From Leptidea sinapis (lineage: Eukaryota; Arthropoda; Insecta; Lepidoptera; Pieridae), in NCBI RefSeq assembly GCF_905404315.1, contig NC_066286.1:11849501-11913500 (forward strand): a stretch of 64,000 bases of DNA, read 5' to 3'. Positions 53,758 through 63,678 of this stretch are shown here, piece after piece. The position numbers and the translations under genes are program-made. Under the pieces are notes generated by a model. That model had not been told where the DNA came from. It did no database searches and saw only the letters and a program-made list of their open reading frames with translations. Every line of letters begins with the position of its first letter. The stretch's first letter is position 1.

Positions 53758-53898
53758 ATGCCAACCTGTGTGTTAAGAAAATGTAAAAACTATGTTTCCA
53801 AGATATATAAGAGTGAAGGTATTTCATACCATAAGAAATTATATAAAAGAACGTCGTATTTGTATTTTATCACGATTTTATTTCTTATTTACAAATAA
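53758..53898 (+). CDS. THAP-like zinc-finger N-terminus (46 codons)
   Basis: A short frame starting MPTCVLRKCKNYVSKIYKSE and continuing GISYHKK. THAP domains start with a near-N-terminal C-x2-4-C pair followed by a stretch that reads like GISFHRF; here C4 and C9 (C-x4-C) and GISYHK fit. The required later C-x2-H and the AVPTIF-like box are absent: the frame ends at TAA 53896-53898. So it is either a first exon whose continuation is not seen, or a truncated copy of a THAP-containing transposase such as P-type elements. A GAAG|GTATTT donor-like site lies at 53817 but would remove the GISYHK match. The 300 bp before it are locally GC-richer (CGCCGCCGCC at 53455), as a promoter region might be. 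Confidence 0.45.
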   Translation: MPTCVLRKCKNYVSKIYKSEGISYHKKLYKRTSYLYFITILFLIYK

Positions 53899-55214
53899 AT
53901 CTCGAATTATTAACGTGGTGGCTCGAGCAAGATAGAGAATATGATGTCAACCGCAGCGCGACAAGGACAAATAGTATGTGTCATAGATTAATCAACCAGA
54001 AGTGAAATTGTAGGCAGAATGCATAGCGTTCGTAACGGCTTGATTGCGGAACTTGAGTTTTCTTGTTAGTTAGTGAGCGTCTTTCTTAAATAATATTATG
54101 ATTATTATAATAAGTTCTGGCTTTCGAAGTCTTATAATAAAGGTGGTATAGAATGATCTGCGGGATGATCGAGGTAGTATATTTTAGGACAATTTCAGAA
54201 ATGATGTAAAAAAGGCGTTGTTGCAGTAAATGTAATATGAAATTTAATATTTTTTTATAAACAAGTGCGTATAGCTGAACTATCAAACTACAAAAACAAG
54301 TTTTAGGGTAGGTACCGGACGTAGACAGTAAGTGCTATTGCGTAGGAGATTTTTTAATAACACTGCCCTATTGGTATATCCCTTGCTAACTGCAGAAGAA
54401 TCAATGGATCATTTTCTGTTTCTCCCTTTATCTTATTGTAATAAACCCTCAACAAAAATACATTCATAAATAATATAATATACAAGAAATAATAATTGTA
54501 AATTTAAAAATTTGTGGGAGCCGTCGTTAGTTAAAATGGAACCCTTACTATTAATACATTTCGGTTTTGTTTTTATTATTTTATGTACAAATAATTTATA
54601 TCATTAATATGGCTATATATTATAATCTATATTATTTTTTTTTAAATCAATAACACCTAATTTACCTAATTTAAATGTAGTTTTACTACTTTATAACTTT
54701 TATTACATGAACTCATGAATTAATCGTATTTTAAGCATAAATCACGGTGTACGGTAAAAAACCATATCTGGTAAATGATTCTGTGTTTTTGCTATGCAAA
54801 TACGAAGCAATTAGCAAATAAGACTTATCTCTTTTTCACTTGCGATAATTGCATATACTATCCTTCTTTGACGTGTAATCGTAATTTTGTAGTGTGCTAT
54901 TGCAATGTAATTTATTCATGTGTGCGTTTGTGTATCATTTACAAATACCGAATATTGTCTAGGTAACCTATCTATACTTTTAAATATCATTGAGTTCAGT
55001 AACCTTCTAACGGAGATACTGCGAAATAGAAAAGGAAAGCGAATCCATTGTTACTGTAACCTGTAACTGTTGATTGAAAAGTCGTAAACAGTCAGTCATG
55101 CTTGGCATCAGCTCATTAATGTTTTAAATATTAAACTACCAGCTAACGCACAGATTGACACATCAATATTGCTTACGTATAATCAGGCTGTCAGTTTGTC
55201 TATACTTACTTACT
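53899..55214. other. AT-rich DNA, nothing firm
   Basis: No supported gene or repeat. Frames at 54086-54286 and 54775-54966 have no protein-like pattern. Confidence 0.45.
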
Positions 55215-55690
55215 TTATAAAAGGCATAGTAGGTATTTATTTTCTCAAAATTGATTTCTTTAAAATTCTTTTTGATGTGACTACCACCGCTTCGGAAACA
55301 AATGGCGGCCTGAGGGAGAAGAAACGACGTAAGAAACTCTCCTAGCAATCTTTTTTTGCGCTCTTTTCAATAAATTAATTTAAACAATATTCATTATTAT
55401 TGCTATAAAATAATCATAATCTAGTCGCAGGCTGTCCGATCGCTTAGGTATTCAGTTAAAATTTACGACAGAGCCACTTATTAATAAAACATTTAAATTT
55501 ATTATTACATTATTTAAATGCCTGAACAGCGACTGGGCAACAGCGACTTTATTATAACAGTGTATACATTTACCTTTTAAGCTGTTTAGTACCTTATGAA
55601 ACCTACTAGAATGTGTTACATCCAATCCCTTAATTGTATTAGAATCTATTTGAATCTTCAGAATCTATTGAAAATCATCATACGATACTC
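55215..55690 (-). mobile_element. LINE-A-related 3' end, older copy
   Basis: Contains the LINE-A 3' UTR (TTTATTTTCTCAAAATTGAT, CCGCTTCGGAAACAAATGGC, TAATCATAATCTAGTCGCAG) and the last 50 codons in broken frames (GCCTGAACAGCGACTGG region). It is more diverged than the copy starting at 55993, about 300 bp away, so it was inserted earlier. Confidence 0.75.
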
Positions 55691-55992
55691 TATGACGGTG
55701 AACGAATGAATTGAATGAATGCGTAATGCACCCAAGTAAGACACTTTGACGTATACTTGCGCAATAGCACTACATATTCTTTTATTGGTTCGGATAATAC
55801 GTTAACTTGACAGTTGAGTTGACAGTGATCCCGTGTTTTAGAATATTAAAATTTAGTCTGAGCGTATAACTGTACAATATAGTGATAGTACTAATTTACG
55901 AATAATAGCTTATTATGAATTTACTCCAGTATAGAGATTTCATCCCTAAGTTAAATGTTGGTGAAACTGGGCTTACGAGTTATTAATAACTT
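55691..55992. other. Spacer between two LINE-A copies
   Basis: No feature seen. Confidence 0.4.
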
Positions 55993-56220
55993 GGCATAAA
56001 GGCATAAAAAGCATTTATTTTCTCAAAATTGATTCCTTTAGAATTATTTTTAATGTTATTTCTTATACTACTAGATACTACTACCGCTTCGGAAACAAAT
56101 GGCGCTCTGAGAGAGAAGAAGCGGCGCAAGAAACTCTCCCAGCATTCTTTTTTTGCGCTCTTTTCAATAAAAATATACAATATTGTACAGTCATTTCTAT
56201 CGCTATAAAATAATCACAAT

Positions 56221-57836
56221 CTAGTCCCAGGCTGTCCGATCATTCAGATATTCAGCAGTGGAGTAATAAGATTTACGACAGAGCCATTTTTTTATAAAAC
56301 ATTTAAATTTATTTATAGATAATGCCTGAACAGTGGCTGGGACTTTATTATAAAAGTGTATACTTTTAGCCTTAAAGCTATTATGTATCATATGAAGCCT
56401 ACTAGAATAAGTTACAAGCAATCCCTTATTTCTAGTGTTATAATAATGAAATTCACTATTAAGAGCAAAAAAGTGACGATTTTTGTGAACATATATTAAA
56501 TTTTCATAAATGTACCGACAATGAACAGTCATAATATTTATTTCTTTAAATTTTTCTTTGAGAGACTGTCTATAACCGAGCTGATATATAGCACGAACAG
56601 CAACTCTTTTGCAGAGCAAACACTATATCAATGTCAGCAGCATGACCCCATAGTAATATACCGTACGTCATGATGCTGTGAAAATAACTAAAGTACACTA
56701 ATCTAGCGGTCGCAACATTCGTGTACTCTCTAATCTTTCTAACTGCATATGCCGCAGAGCTGAGTCTATCTGCTTGATGGGCAATATGTGAACCCCACTG
56801 AAGCTTTTTATCTAACGTGATACCCAAGAAGACCGTAGTGTCCACAAGTTCCAATCTCTGGTCATTTATAAGTACGTTGGTTTCTACCTCCGCTGTGTTT
56901 GGTGTAATGAACCGTAAACACTTTGTATTTTTACTGTTTAAGTGCAGATTATTCGTCTCAAACCAACGCACTATCTTTGAGAGTGCATTGCTTACCTCGT
57001 CATCAATATCCGCACGTCGCTTCACTTTAAAAATAAGTGAAGTATCATCAGCAAACAATACAATCTCATGGCTATCATCTACCACAAACGATAGATCGTT
57101 AATATATATAAGAAATAAGAAAGGACCGAGAATAGAACCCTGTGAAACACCTATTCCCACAGGTTTACCCGAAGACCGTTTGCCATTTACATCGACTATC
57201 TGAACTCTTTGCTTAAATATGATTTCAACAGATTTAGGGCCCTATTTTTCACTCCTTAATGTTTTAGTTTTAGGAGTAAAGTTTCATGGTGGACGCAGTC
57301 AAATGCTTTGGACAAATCACAAAAAATACCCAATGCATCCTGTGACTCTTCCCAGGCGTCAAAGATGTGCTCAATGAGTCTAGTACCCGCAATAATTGTT
57401 GATAAGCTCCTAGTGAAACCAAACTAATTTTTGTTCATTAATTTACAAAAATGCATTTGTAGTTGAAGCAAAAGTTTTTCAAAAATTTTACTTAAAACAG
57501 GCAGCACTGAAATAGGTCTGAAATTAGCAGGGTCAAAAGAACTGCCCGATTTAAACAAAGGTATAACTTTGCTGTATTTCATGAGGTCAGGGAACACACC
57601 CTCATCTATGCAATCATTAAATATTATTGCTAATTCAGGTGCTAAAATGTCAAGTATGTATTTTACAATATTAGTCGAATGGCCCCATAGGTCTTTTGTA
57701 TTTTTTAGGTTAATTAATTTGAAGATTTTTATTATATCGCTACCTGTAACATACTTAAATTTCAAATCAGTGGAAGATACTGGTACGTGTAATTTAAGCA
57801 TATTATATGCTGCTTTTGGCGAAGAGTTAAGGTTAA
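56221..57836 (-). pseudogene. LINE-A ORF2 reverse transcriptase (minus copy)
   Basis: From high to low: AYNMLKLHVPVSSTDLKFKY, GSDIIKIFKLINLKNTKDLW, FPDLMKYSKVIPLFKSGSSF, ANFRPISVLPVLSK, a stop at MNKN (about 57424), LSKAFDCVHHETLLLKL (motif A intact on reading the bases), a frame break near 57215, GIGVSQGSILGPFLFLIYIN (motif B; P to S), VLFADDTSLIFKVKRRADID (motif C), then HADR-type thumb RLSSAAYAVRKIREYTNVAT and LLWGHAADIDIVFALQKS. A frameshift near 56600 precedes LKEKFKEINIMTVHCRYIYE and the C-terminus YYSTAEYLNDRTAWD. Confidence 0.88.
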
Positions 57837-58010
57837 GAAACAAGAAAGGACCGAGAATAGAACCCTGTGAAACACCTATTCCCACAGGTTTACCCGAAGA
57901 ACGTTTGCCATTTACATCGACTATCTGAACTCTTTGCTTAAATATGATTTCAACAGATTTAGGGCACTATTTTTCACTCCTTAATGTTTTAGTTTTAGGA
58001 GTAAATTTGG
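57837..58010 (-). repeat. 174-bp templated duplication inside LINE-A
   Basis: Repeats the region 57111-57290 of the same element, in the same orientation (both contain GAATAGAACCCTGTGAAACA and CGACTATCTGAACTCTTTGC). It lies between TTTGGTCGTGACAATCGGG and TTAACTCTTCGCC-type sequence that are adjacent, apart from a few bases, in the plus copy (31260-31290). The reading frame is thereby broken. Confidence 0.85.
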
Positions 58011-58147
58011 TCGTGACAATCGGGATTTCGGAGAAGTGTTTATCAAATTCATTTGCAATTTCTATTTCCGAATTTATAACGCGATTATTAATATTTAAAC
58101 AGATGATGATGATGTCCTCCCAGACGTATCCGTCGACAGCGACACCC

Positions 58148-58891
58148 TTAGCTCGTCTTCGTCTGGGCTCTTGCATGAGCGCGAGCATGACTCGCAAAAC
58201 CAAATTTTGTTTTGAAGGTCCTATTGCAAGAAGCGCAGTAAAGAGACCCACTTGAATTGCGAGTATAGTTGTAGGAGGGCTTGCGTCGAGTTTTTCGGAT
58301 CAGGCGTTTGGCGTCAAGGTCTTCAAGACGGGAACGCTCAAAGTTTTCTATACCCGTGTTGACAGCAGTTCGCCACTCCGACCTCTGCGTTGCAAGCTCC
58401 TCCCATGACTCACTAGACATGCCAATAGCAGTCAAGTGGCGTTTTAAGACATCCCTGTAACGCAGAAACTGTCCTCCAGGCTTTCGTTTACCTGAGCTAA
58501 GCTCAGAGTAAAATACCTTTTTTGGTAATCTGGAAGACTCCATGCGTACAAGGTGTCCACACCAGCGTAGTTGGCCTTTCAATAGCATACACTCCATTCC
58601 AGCGAGCTTAGTTCGACGTAGAACCTCCGAGTTTGGCACACGATCCTGCCATCTCACCCGAAGAATCGCCCGAAGACACTTCATGTGGAAGGTCAAGGAA
58701 TCAAGGCGTCTGATATCTCCCTTGTAAAGACACCAGGTCTCCGAGGCATAGAGCAACAATGGTAAGATTATGGCCCTGTAGACAGCGAGTTTTGTGTGGA
58801 GTTTCAGGTCATGTGATTTCCAAACTCGTCGGTTAAGACCACCGAAAGCTGCAGCTGCTTTGGCGACTCGCGCAGAGGTAAACAACACCAT
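58148..58891 (-). pseudogene. LINE-E ORF2 C-terminus with C2H2 zinc finger
   Basis: Reads VAKAAAAFGGLNRRVWKSHD, LKLHTKLAVYRAIILPLLLY and SETWCLYKGDIRRLDSLTFH (thumb), RWQDRVPNSEVLRRTKL, QLRWCGHLVRMESSRLPKKV, then QFLRYRDVLKRHLTAIG and a basic segment. Near the end, CASCNRTFKTKFGFASHARA gives C-x2-C-x12-H-x3-H, an intact zinc finger likely used in RNA or DNA binding. The frame upstream joins the RT of 58974-59411 after a break. Confidence 0.85.
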
Positions 58892-58973
58892 CGTCCGCAG
58901 ATTTACCTTTCGCAGGTTGTTTTAGAATCTGGTCTTAGAAGCACTGATTACTAAGCCGAATTTACGACAGGAC

Positions 58974-60497
58974 TCATCTAATTTGTCCAAAACTAGATAA
59001 ACTCTGTAGGTCGTTCAAACTGTCAGCCATAAGGCAGACATCGTCGGCATACAGAACATCTTTTACTGAAACAGAGTCTATTTTGCGTTTTGCTCTGAGA
59101 CGTGCGAGGTGGAAAACGCTTTTGTCCATGCGGACATTTATGGTAATCTTGTCATAACAGCTTTTAAGAGCGTCATTCATTACTGCAGCGAAGTAGATAG
59201 CGAAAAGGGTCAGAGCCATTACACAGCCTTGCTTGACACCGCTAGTGACCGGGAACTGGTCTCTAAAGTTGTTTTCGTGACGCACACGGGCTGTCATGCC
59301 TTCGTGGAACTGGCGCACTAAATTGACGAACTTTGCAGGACAGCCACATTTTTCTAGAACAATCCAGAGGGCGGTCCTAGGAACACGGTCAAAGGCCTTT
59401 TCCAGGTCCACAAAACATAAATAGAGGTCGCGGTGTTGTTCAAAACTTTTTTCTTGAAGTTGCTTGACTACAAAGATGGCATCAACCGGACCTCTTTTAG
59501 GTCTGAAATCGCACTGTGTCTCCGGAAGGAAGCATTCAGCTTAATTACTAAGGCGACTATTGATGATGTGCGCCAGAATTTTGCCAGCTGTGGAAAGCAA
59601 TGCAATGCCTCTAAACGAGCCACAATCGGAGAGGTCCCCTTTGCCTTTATAAAGCTTGCTAATAGAAGCATCCTTCCAGTCCTGTGGAACCATCTCAACA
59701 TCCCAAATCAGTTTGATAAGTTCAAAAAGTCTGGACCTGATACTCGGTCCACCATATTTGAAAATTTCAGAAGACAGACTGTCCGAACCAGGTGATTTAC
59801 CATTTTTTAAACGGTTGATCGCAGTAACGAACTCGGCGTACGAAGGCGGGTCATCCAAGCCCGAAGCAGAGGGCAAGCTCTCAAGTGAATTAATGTAAGA
59901 CAGATCTGCTCCTTGACTACCGGGATTGAGCACTTCATTAAAATGTTCAGCCCAACGAAGAAGAACCTCATTTGGATCTGTCAATTTCTTAGCTTTATCT
60001 CGCGAGTAAATAGGGGCAGTCCTTTTAGCGCGGGGTCCGTAAACGGATTTTAGCCCTTCGAAAAATTTTGCTGTTTGGCTAGTGTCAACTAACCATTGTA
60101 GTTCTTCGGCTTTACGGTGCCACCAACTATCCTTTTGTTCTCGGATCTTTGCTTTAAGATCCTGAAGAGACTTGCGCTGCCCTGCACTGATGACTCCTCT
60201 TAGAGCGAGACGATAGTTTTCAACAAGCTGCCGTATTTCCACATCAGAATCATCGAACCAGTCTTGATGTTTTTTATGTGGTGTGCCAATAACTCGCTGA
60301 GAAACACCATAGAGAGCCGTGGAATATGTACGCCACCTGGCATCCACTGAGCTAATATCATCAGTGCTGGGCATTGCTGCCTCAAATTCCGCATCTAGCT
60401 CACGACACAGTCCCTCATCACGCACCAAACGTGCATAAGCAAGTCGAGCTGGAATCCTGTGTTCTGCTCTACGCGGAGGCTTGTAGTAAAGCTTCAT
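58974..60497 (-). pseudogene. LINE-E ORF2 linker and reverse transcriptase
   Basis: The upper part (60497-59541) has LYYKPPRRAEHRIPARLAYA, HQDWFDDSDVEIRQLVENYR, INRLKNGKSPGSDSLSSEIF, VPQDWKDASISKLYKGKGDL and CGSFRGIALLSTAGKILAHI (the fingers). After breaks in 59411-59541, MDLEKAFDRVPRTALWIVLE (motif A), VTSGVKQGCVMALTLFAIYF (motif B), VKDVLYADDVCLMADSLND (motif C). The polymerase aspartates are kept; frame breaks at about 59535, 59470 and 58970 kill it. Confidence 0.88.
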
Positions 60498-60524
60498 CCT
60501 AGATCTAATAAGACGATGGTCAGT

Positions 60525-61270
60525 TCAGCCTTGGGCACCACGCATTGCTCTTGTAATAAGTACATCTCTCAGGTCTCGCCGGCATACAATGATGTAATCA
60601 AGAAGATGCCAGTGCCCAGAGCGTGGGTGCATCCAAAATGTCTTGTATTTATCGGGTAGCCTGAAGAATGTGTTTGTTATGCTGAGGTTGAATTCGGAGC
60701 ATAACGTCAGGAGAGCAACATCGTTGGTGTTGCACTTACCTACTCCATGTCTCCCCAGTACGTTCTTCCAGGCGATATATTCTGTGCCAACACGCGCATT
60801 AAAGTCACCCAGCAGAATCAACTTGTCACAATCTGGAATCCCCAGCAAAACATCACGCAGATTCTCATAAAATTGATGTTTGTCCTCATCAGGTGTTGTC
60901 ATACACGCTTACAAGATGTAGGTATTTCCTGGGAGCCATATGGAGTCGTAGTGTCATGAGCCTGTCATTGATCCCTTTTGGAGGCTCCACTAGCGATCTA
61001 GCGATGTTGTTTCGGATCGCAAATCCAACACCATTTGCGTTTATTTGCAGGTTTACCCTCCCAGTAATACGTATAACCACCCAATTCCTCACAGAGCTCA
61101 CCGCTATCCGCTAAATGTGCCTCACTGAGTTCGGCTATGTCGATGTTATAGCGGGACAATTCACGCGCTATGAGTGCAGTTTTCCTCTCAGGACAGAGGT
61201 TGTTTTCATTGTCCAGTAGCGTTCTTACGTTCCACGCAGCTAAACTTAAGAATGCATTTAATTTATGTTT
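60525..61270 (-). pseudogene. LINE-E endonuclease part
   Basis: AP-type endonuclease pieces: RVNLQINANGVGFAIRNNIA, INDRLMTLRLHMAPRKYLHL, VSVYDNT with a frame break at about 60895, CDKLILLGDFNARVGTEYIA (catalytic D and N), NLSITNTFFRLPDKYKTFWM and HPRSGHWHLLDYIIVCRRDL. The start of the domain (61101-61270) has IARELSRYNIDIAELSEAHL-like text in broken frames, with the ELSEAHL catalytic E visible on the minus strand near 61125. A stop near 60527 separates it from the linker. Confidence 0.82.
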
Positions 61271-62089
61271 CTTTCAACCGCTTTTAATTGGTGACCAGAT
61301 GACCGCGATTAGCCACCTGGGTTGCATTGAGGCGAGCTTTGTTTAGGCCACCTTTTCTAGGCCCCTCCGCGGATTGGGGAAAGCAGTGCGATCCCTAAAT
61401 AGGGCTGCTTTGTCGTCGGGTGAGCTGCCGTACCAGTTCTCTCGCCTCTAGTGATTTCCAATACGACCATCACCACCCAACCGCCGTAGGTGCAAAGATC
61501 TAGCTAGGGACCAAACTCACCTGCTCAGTGCCCACCGCCAGTCCTCGTCGCCGCAGGACTTGCACTCTCCGTCCAGTAATGAGCCAGGGGTCATCAGCGC
61601 GGGAATATATTAAAGTGGGTAAGCATTTGCGCATACACGAACCCACTCTCTCGTCTTCCAGTCCTTGTTACCAGTGGGGCGGAAGTCCGCTACGACTGAT
61701 TAGCACTAGAAGATGCAGTGACTGGCCGCATATCGCTTGGATCCCGACATACGCAATATCAGGCAGGTCACAGGTGCCCTGCTGCAGCGCCACGGTCGCC
61801 GGGTTTGAAGCCATACTGACAGTGTCCGCCTTCCGAGACGCTGCAGACTTTATGCAATTTATGGGGGAATCAGCCCATTAAACTAAGTTTGTGAAACTCA
61901 GTCCCCTTCACTGGATTTAGCTCGTGGATCGACACGGTTTACGGCCGCTGCATGCACAACAGCTACTTGGAGCCACCAGTGAACAGATTTATGGAATGTT
62001 TATAATGTAGACAGAATCCACCATCTGCGATGAAAAACGATCGGTAGTATTCTGCAAGATTCCACTGCAAAACATCCCACTTATATCCC
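61271..62089 (-). other. LINE-E 5' UTR
   Basis: GC-richer than most of the window; no open frame with protein features on the element's strand. The plus-strand frame at 61528-61881 is an antisense artefact. Internal promoter activity is expected for such elements but no motif is identified. Confidence 0.55.
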
Positions 62090-62101
62090 ATTTAAACTAA
62101 T

Positions 62102-62808
62102 AGAGGTGTTACGGCAATTCGATCTACCAGTTTCATTGTCAATTACACTCCAAGTTGCTTTTACTTTATTATTACTGTTTTTAATTTTATCTGCAATGAA
62201 TCGTCTTTTCGCCTCATGACAAACTACTTTAAAGAGCTTGGAGTATTTTTTTACATATATTTTAAATTGTTCACTATTATTATAATGTTTCTCATAATAA
62301 AGGTCATATAAGCGTTTACGAATTTTGTGGATACTTATTGTTGCCCAATCATTAAAACAATGTTTGTTGTTTACTGTCACCGTTACTGGAGTAAAAATCC
62401 TGTCAAATTCCTCACACAAGGCATTGAAGACTAAGTTATAGTGAAAATTAGCAGTTTCACCACAGTGTAAAAATGGTATCGTATTTATCAAATTATTTCT
62501 AAACCTGTCAAGACGGCTACCCGTAACTGGTATAATCGTCACCTTTTTTGGTCTGAAATTGTCCAATCTTGTATTTACTTTTATAACTTGCCCACTATGG
62601 TCGGACTGAAGATTATTAATTATGAGTTTACTAGTAATAGTAACATCTGTAAAAATATTATCTAAACAGGTTGCTGTTGTAGAAGTGATTCTAGTAGGTA
62701 AAATACATTGAACAAATCAAAACTTTGAAATAAATTATTTTTAAGGCTAGTACAATTGGCCGAAGGTTCAAGCAAGTTTATATTAAAATCTGCACACACT
62801 ACAATTGA
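62102..62808 (-). pseudogene. LINE-A minus copy, segment 2 (endonuclease C-half and linker)
   Basis: Continues the element of 55993-58104 past LINE-E. It reads FRPKKVTIIPVTGSRLDRFR, VNNKHCFNDWATISIHKIRK, RLYDLYYEKHYNNSEQFKIY and KVKATWSVIDNETGRSNCRN, and, above 62580, a SDH endonuclease motif (QSDHSGQ) and the region of TSTTATCLDNIFTD with breaks near 62700. Position 62808 is an insertion point. Confidence 0.88.
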
Positions 62809-63678
62809 AACACTCCAGACCCTCAAAGGAGGTGGATATAAAAAGAAAAGTCATTTCCTTGACTTGCCTGAATAAGGTGATTTTGATTAGATTACCCTAA
62901 AGGATTGAGCTTTTGATTATTGTTAGTAAAAATATAATATTAATTACAAGTTTAAGCAGAATTATCAAATTGTAAGTATACGTATTTGGTGAGTATTGCA
63001 TGATATGTAGGATTATATGTATGTATTAGGATTATTTTATTGTTGTTTGCTGAGTTCTCGTAACAGGTTTCATCATGCTCGCTTAAATGTCACTGCTTGT
63101 GGCGGCGACATGGGACGGGTCGTCCCCTTCCCTAAAATATGGTTGAGGGAGGCTCATGCGTCATGCTCGTGAACGGGCGCTGCTTGTGGTGGCGGGGTGA
63201 TCCTGTTGCCGGGGATTCGGTTTCAGATTCTTAAAAGTTATTGTATATATATATATTTATATATATATATATATATATGGATATATACATGTTTATTTAT
63301 AATCGCTTATAAAATGCTAACAGAATAACTTTATTGATTTATGGTGTATGTGGATGATGCAGCTACTGTACTCAATAACTTTTGTATTAATTTACAATTA
63401 TTTTTTTGACTTACCCGTGTAAGACATTGAATATTTGACGTTTGAGTGTGTTTGTTGCATCATTTTACATTTCACATATTATATTGTAATTGAAATGATC
63501 TGTAAATCTTGATATAAAAGAGTGGCAATGAGTTTCTTGCTACTTCTTCTCATTAGCTCAACCCTTTACGAAGTAGCGGTAGATTCTATAAGAAAAATAT
63601 TTTTTTTTGACATTCATAAGTGTCATGTTCGAGACCTACTTGAATAAACTGATTTTGATTTGATTTGATTTGATTTGA
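62809..63678 (+). mobile_element. 870-bp insertion with TGATT-repeat tail
   Basis: LINE-A is interrupted between ACAATTGA (62801-62808) and CTTGCTGG (63679). The inserted DNA ends GAATAAACTGATTTTGATTT and five TTTGA units, the 3' form of the LINE tail also seen at 764-930 on the minus strand, so this is the 3' part of a 5'-truncated LINE. A second tail-like TGAATAAGGTGATTTTGATT at 62860 suggests an internal repeat or an earlier tail. No RT motif is seen. The shared TTGA at the edges is too short to prove a target duplication. Confidence 0.6.
63241..63283. repeat. AT dinucleotide microsatellite
   Basis: TATATATA runs interrupted by TT and GG, inside the 870-bp insertion. Confidence 0.85.

Larger units (their letters stand above)
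55993..58104 (-). mobile_element. LINE-A minus copy, segment 1 (RT and 3' end)
   Basis: 3' tail GGCATAAAGGCATAAAAAGC at 55993, 3' UTR, ORF2 reverse transcriptase and linker. It continues beyond a LINE-E insertion at 62090. The sequence is close to the plus copy at 29.7-33.1 kb. A 174-bp internal segment (57837-58010) repeats 57111-57290, so this segment is rearranged. Confidence 0.9.
58105..62089 (-). mobile_element. LINE-E retrotransposon nested in LINE-A
   Basis: A 3985-bp insertion flanked by ATTTAAACAGAT (58093-58104) and ATTTAAACTAAT (62090-62101), 10 of 12 bases alike and both derived from one LINE-A site. The minus-strand order is 5' UTR (about 62089-61270), endonuclease, reverse transcriptase, and a C-terminal C2H2 zinc finger, then a short 3' UTR ending in ATCATCATC. 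It resembles RTE/BovB-like elements by its motifs, but I cannot fix the clade. All long frames are interrupted. Confidence 0.9.

Noticed and set aside
57569..57928. Plus-strand 119-codon frame, and similar ones at 31840-32283 (minus), 27485-27781 and 56817-57203
   Set aside because: All are antisense to LINE-A ORF2; their mutual similarity only reflects that LINE-A is repeated.
61528..61881. 117-codon plus frame
   Set aside because: Antisense to the LINE-E 5' UTR with arginine- and serine-rich shadow composition.
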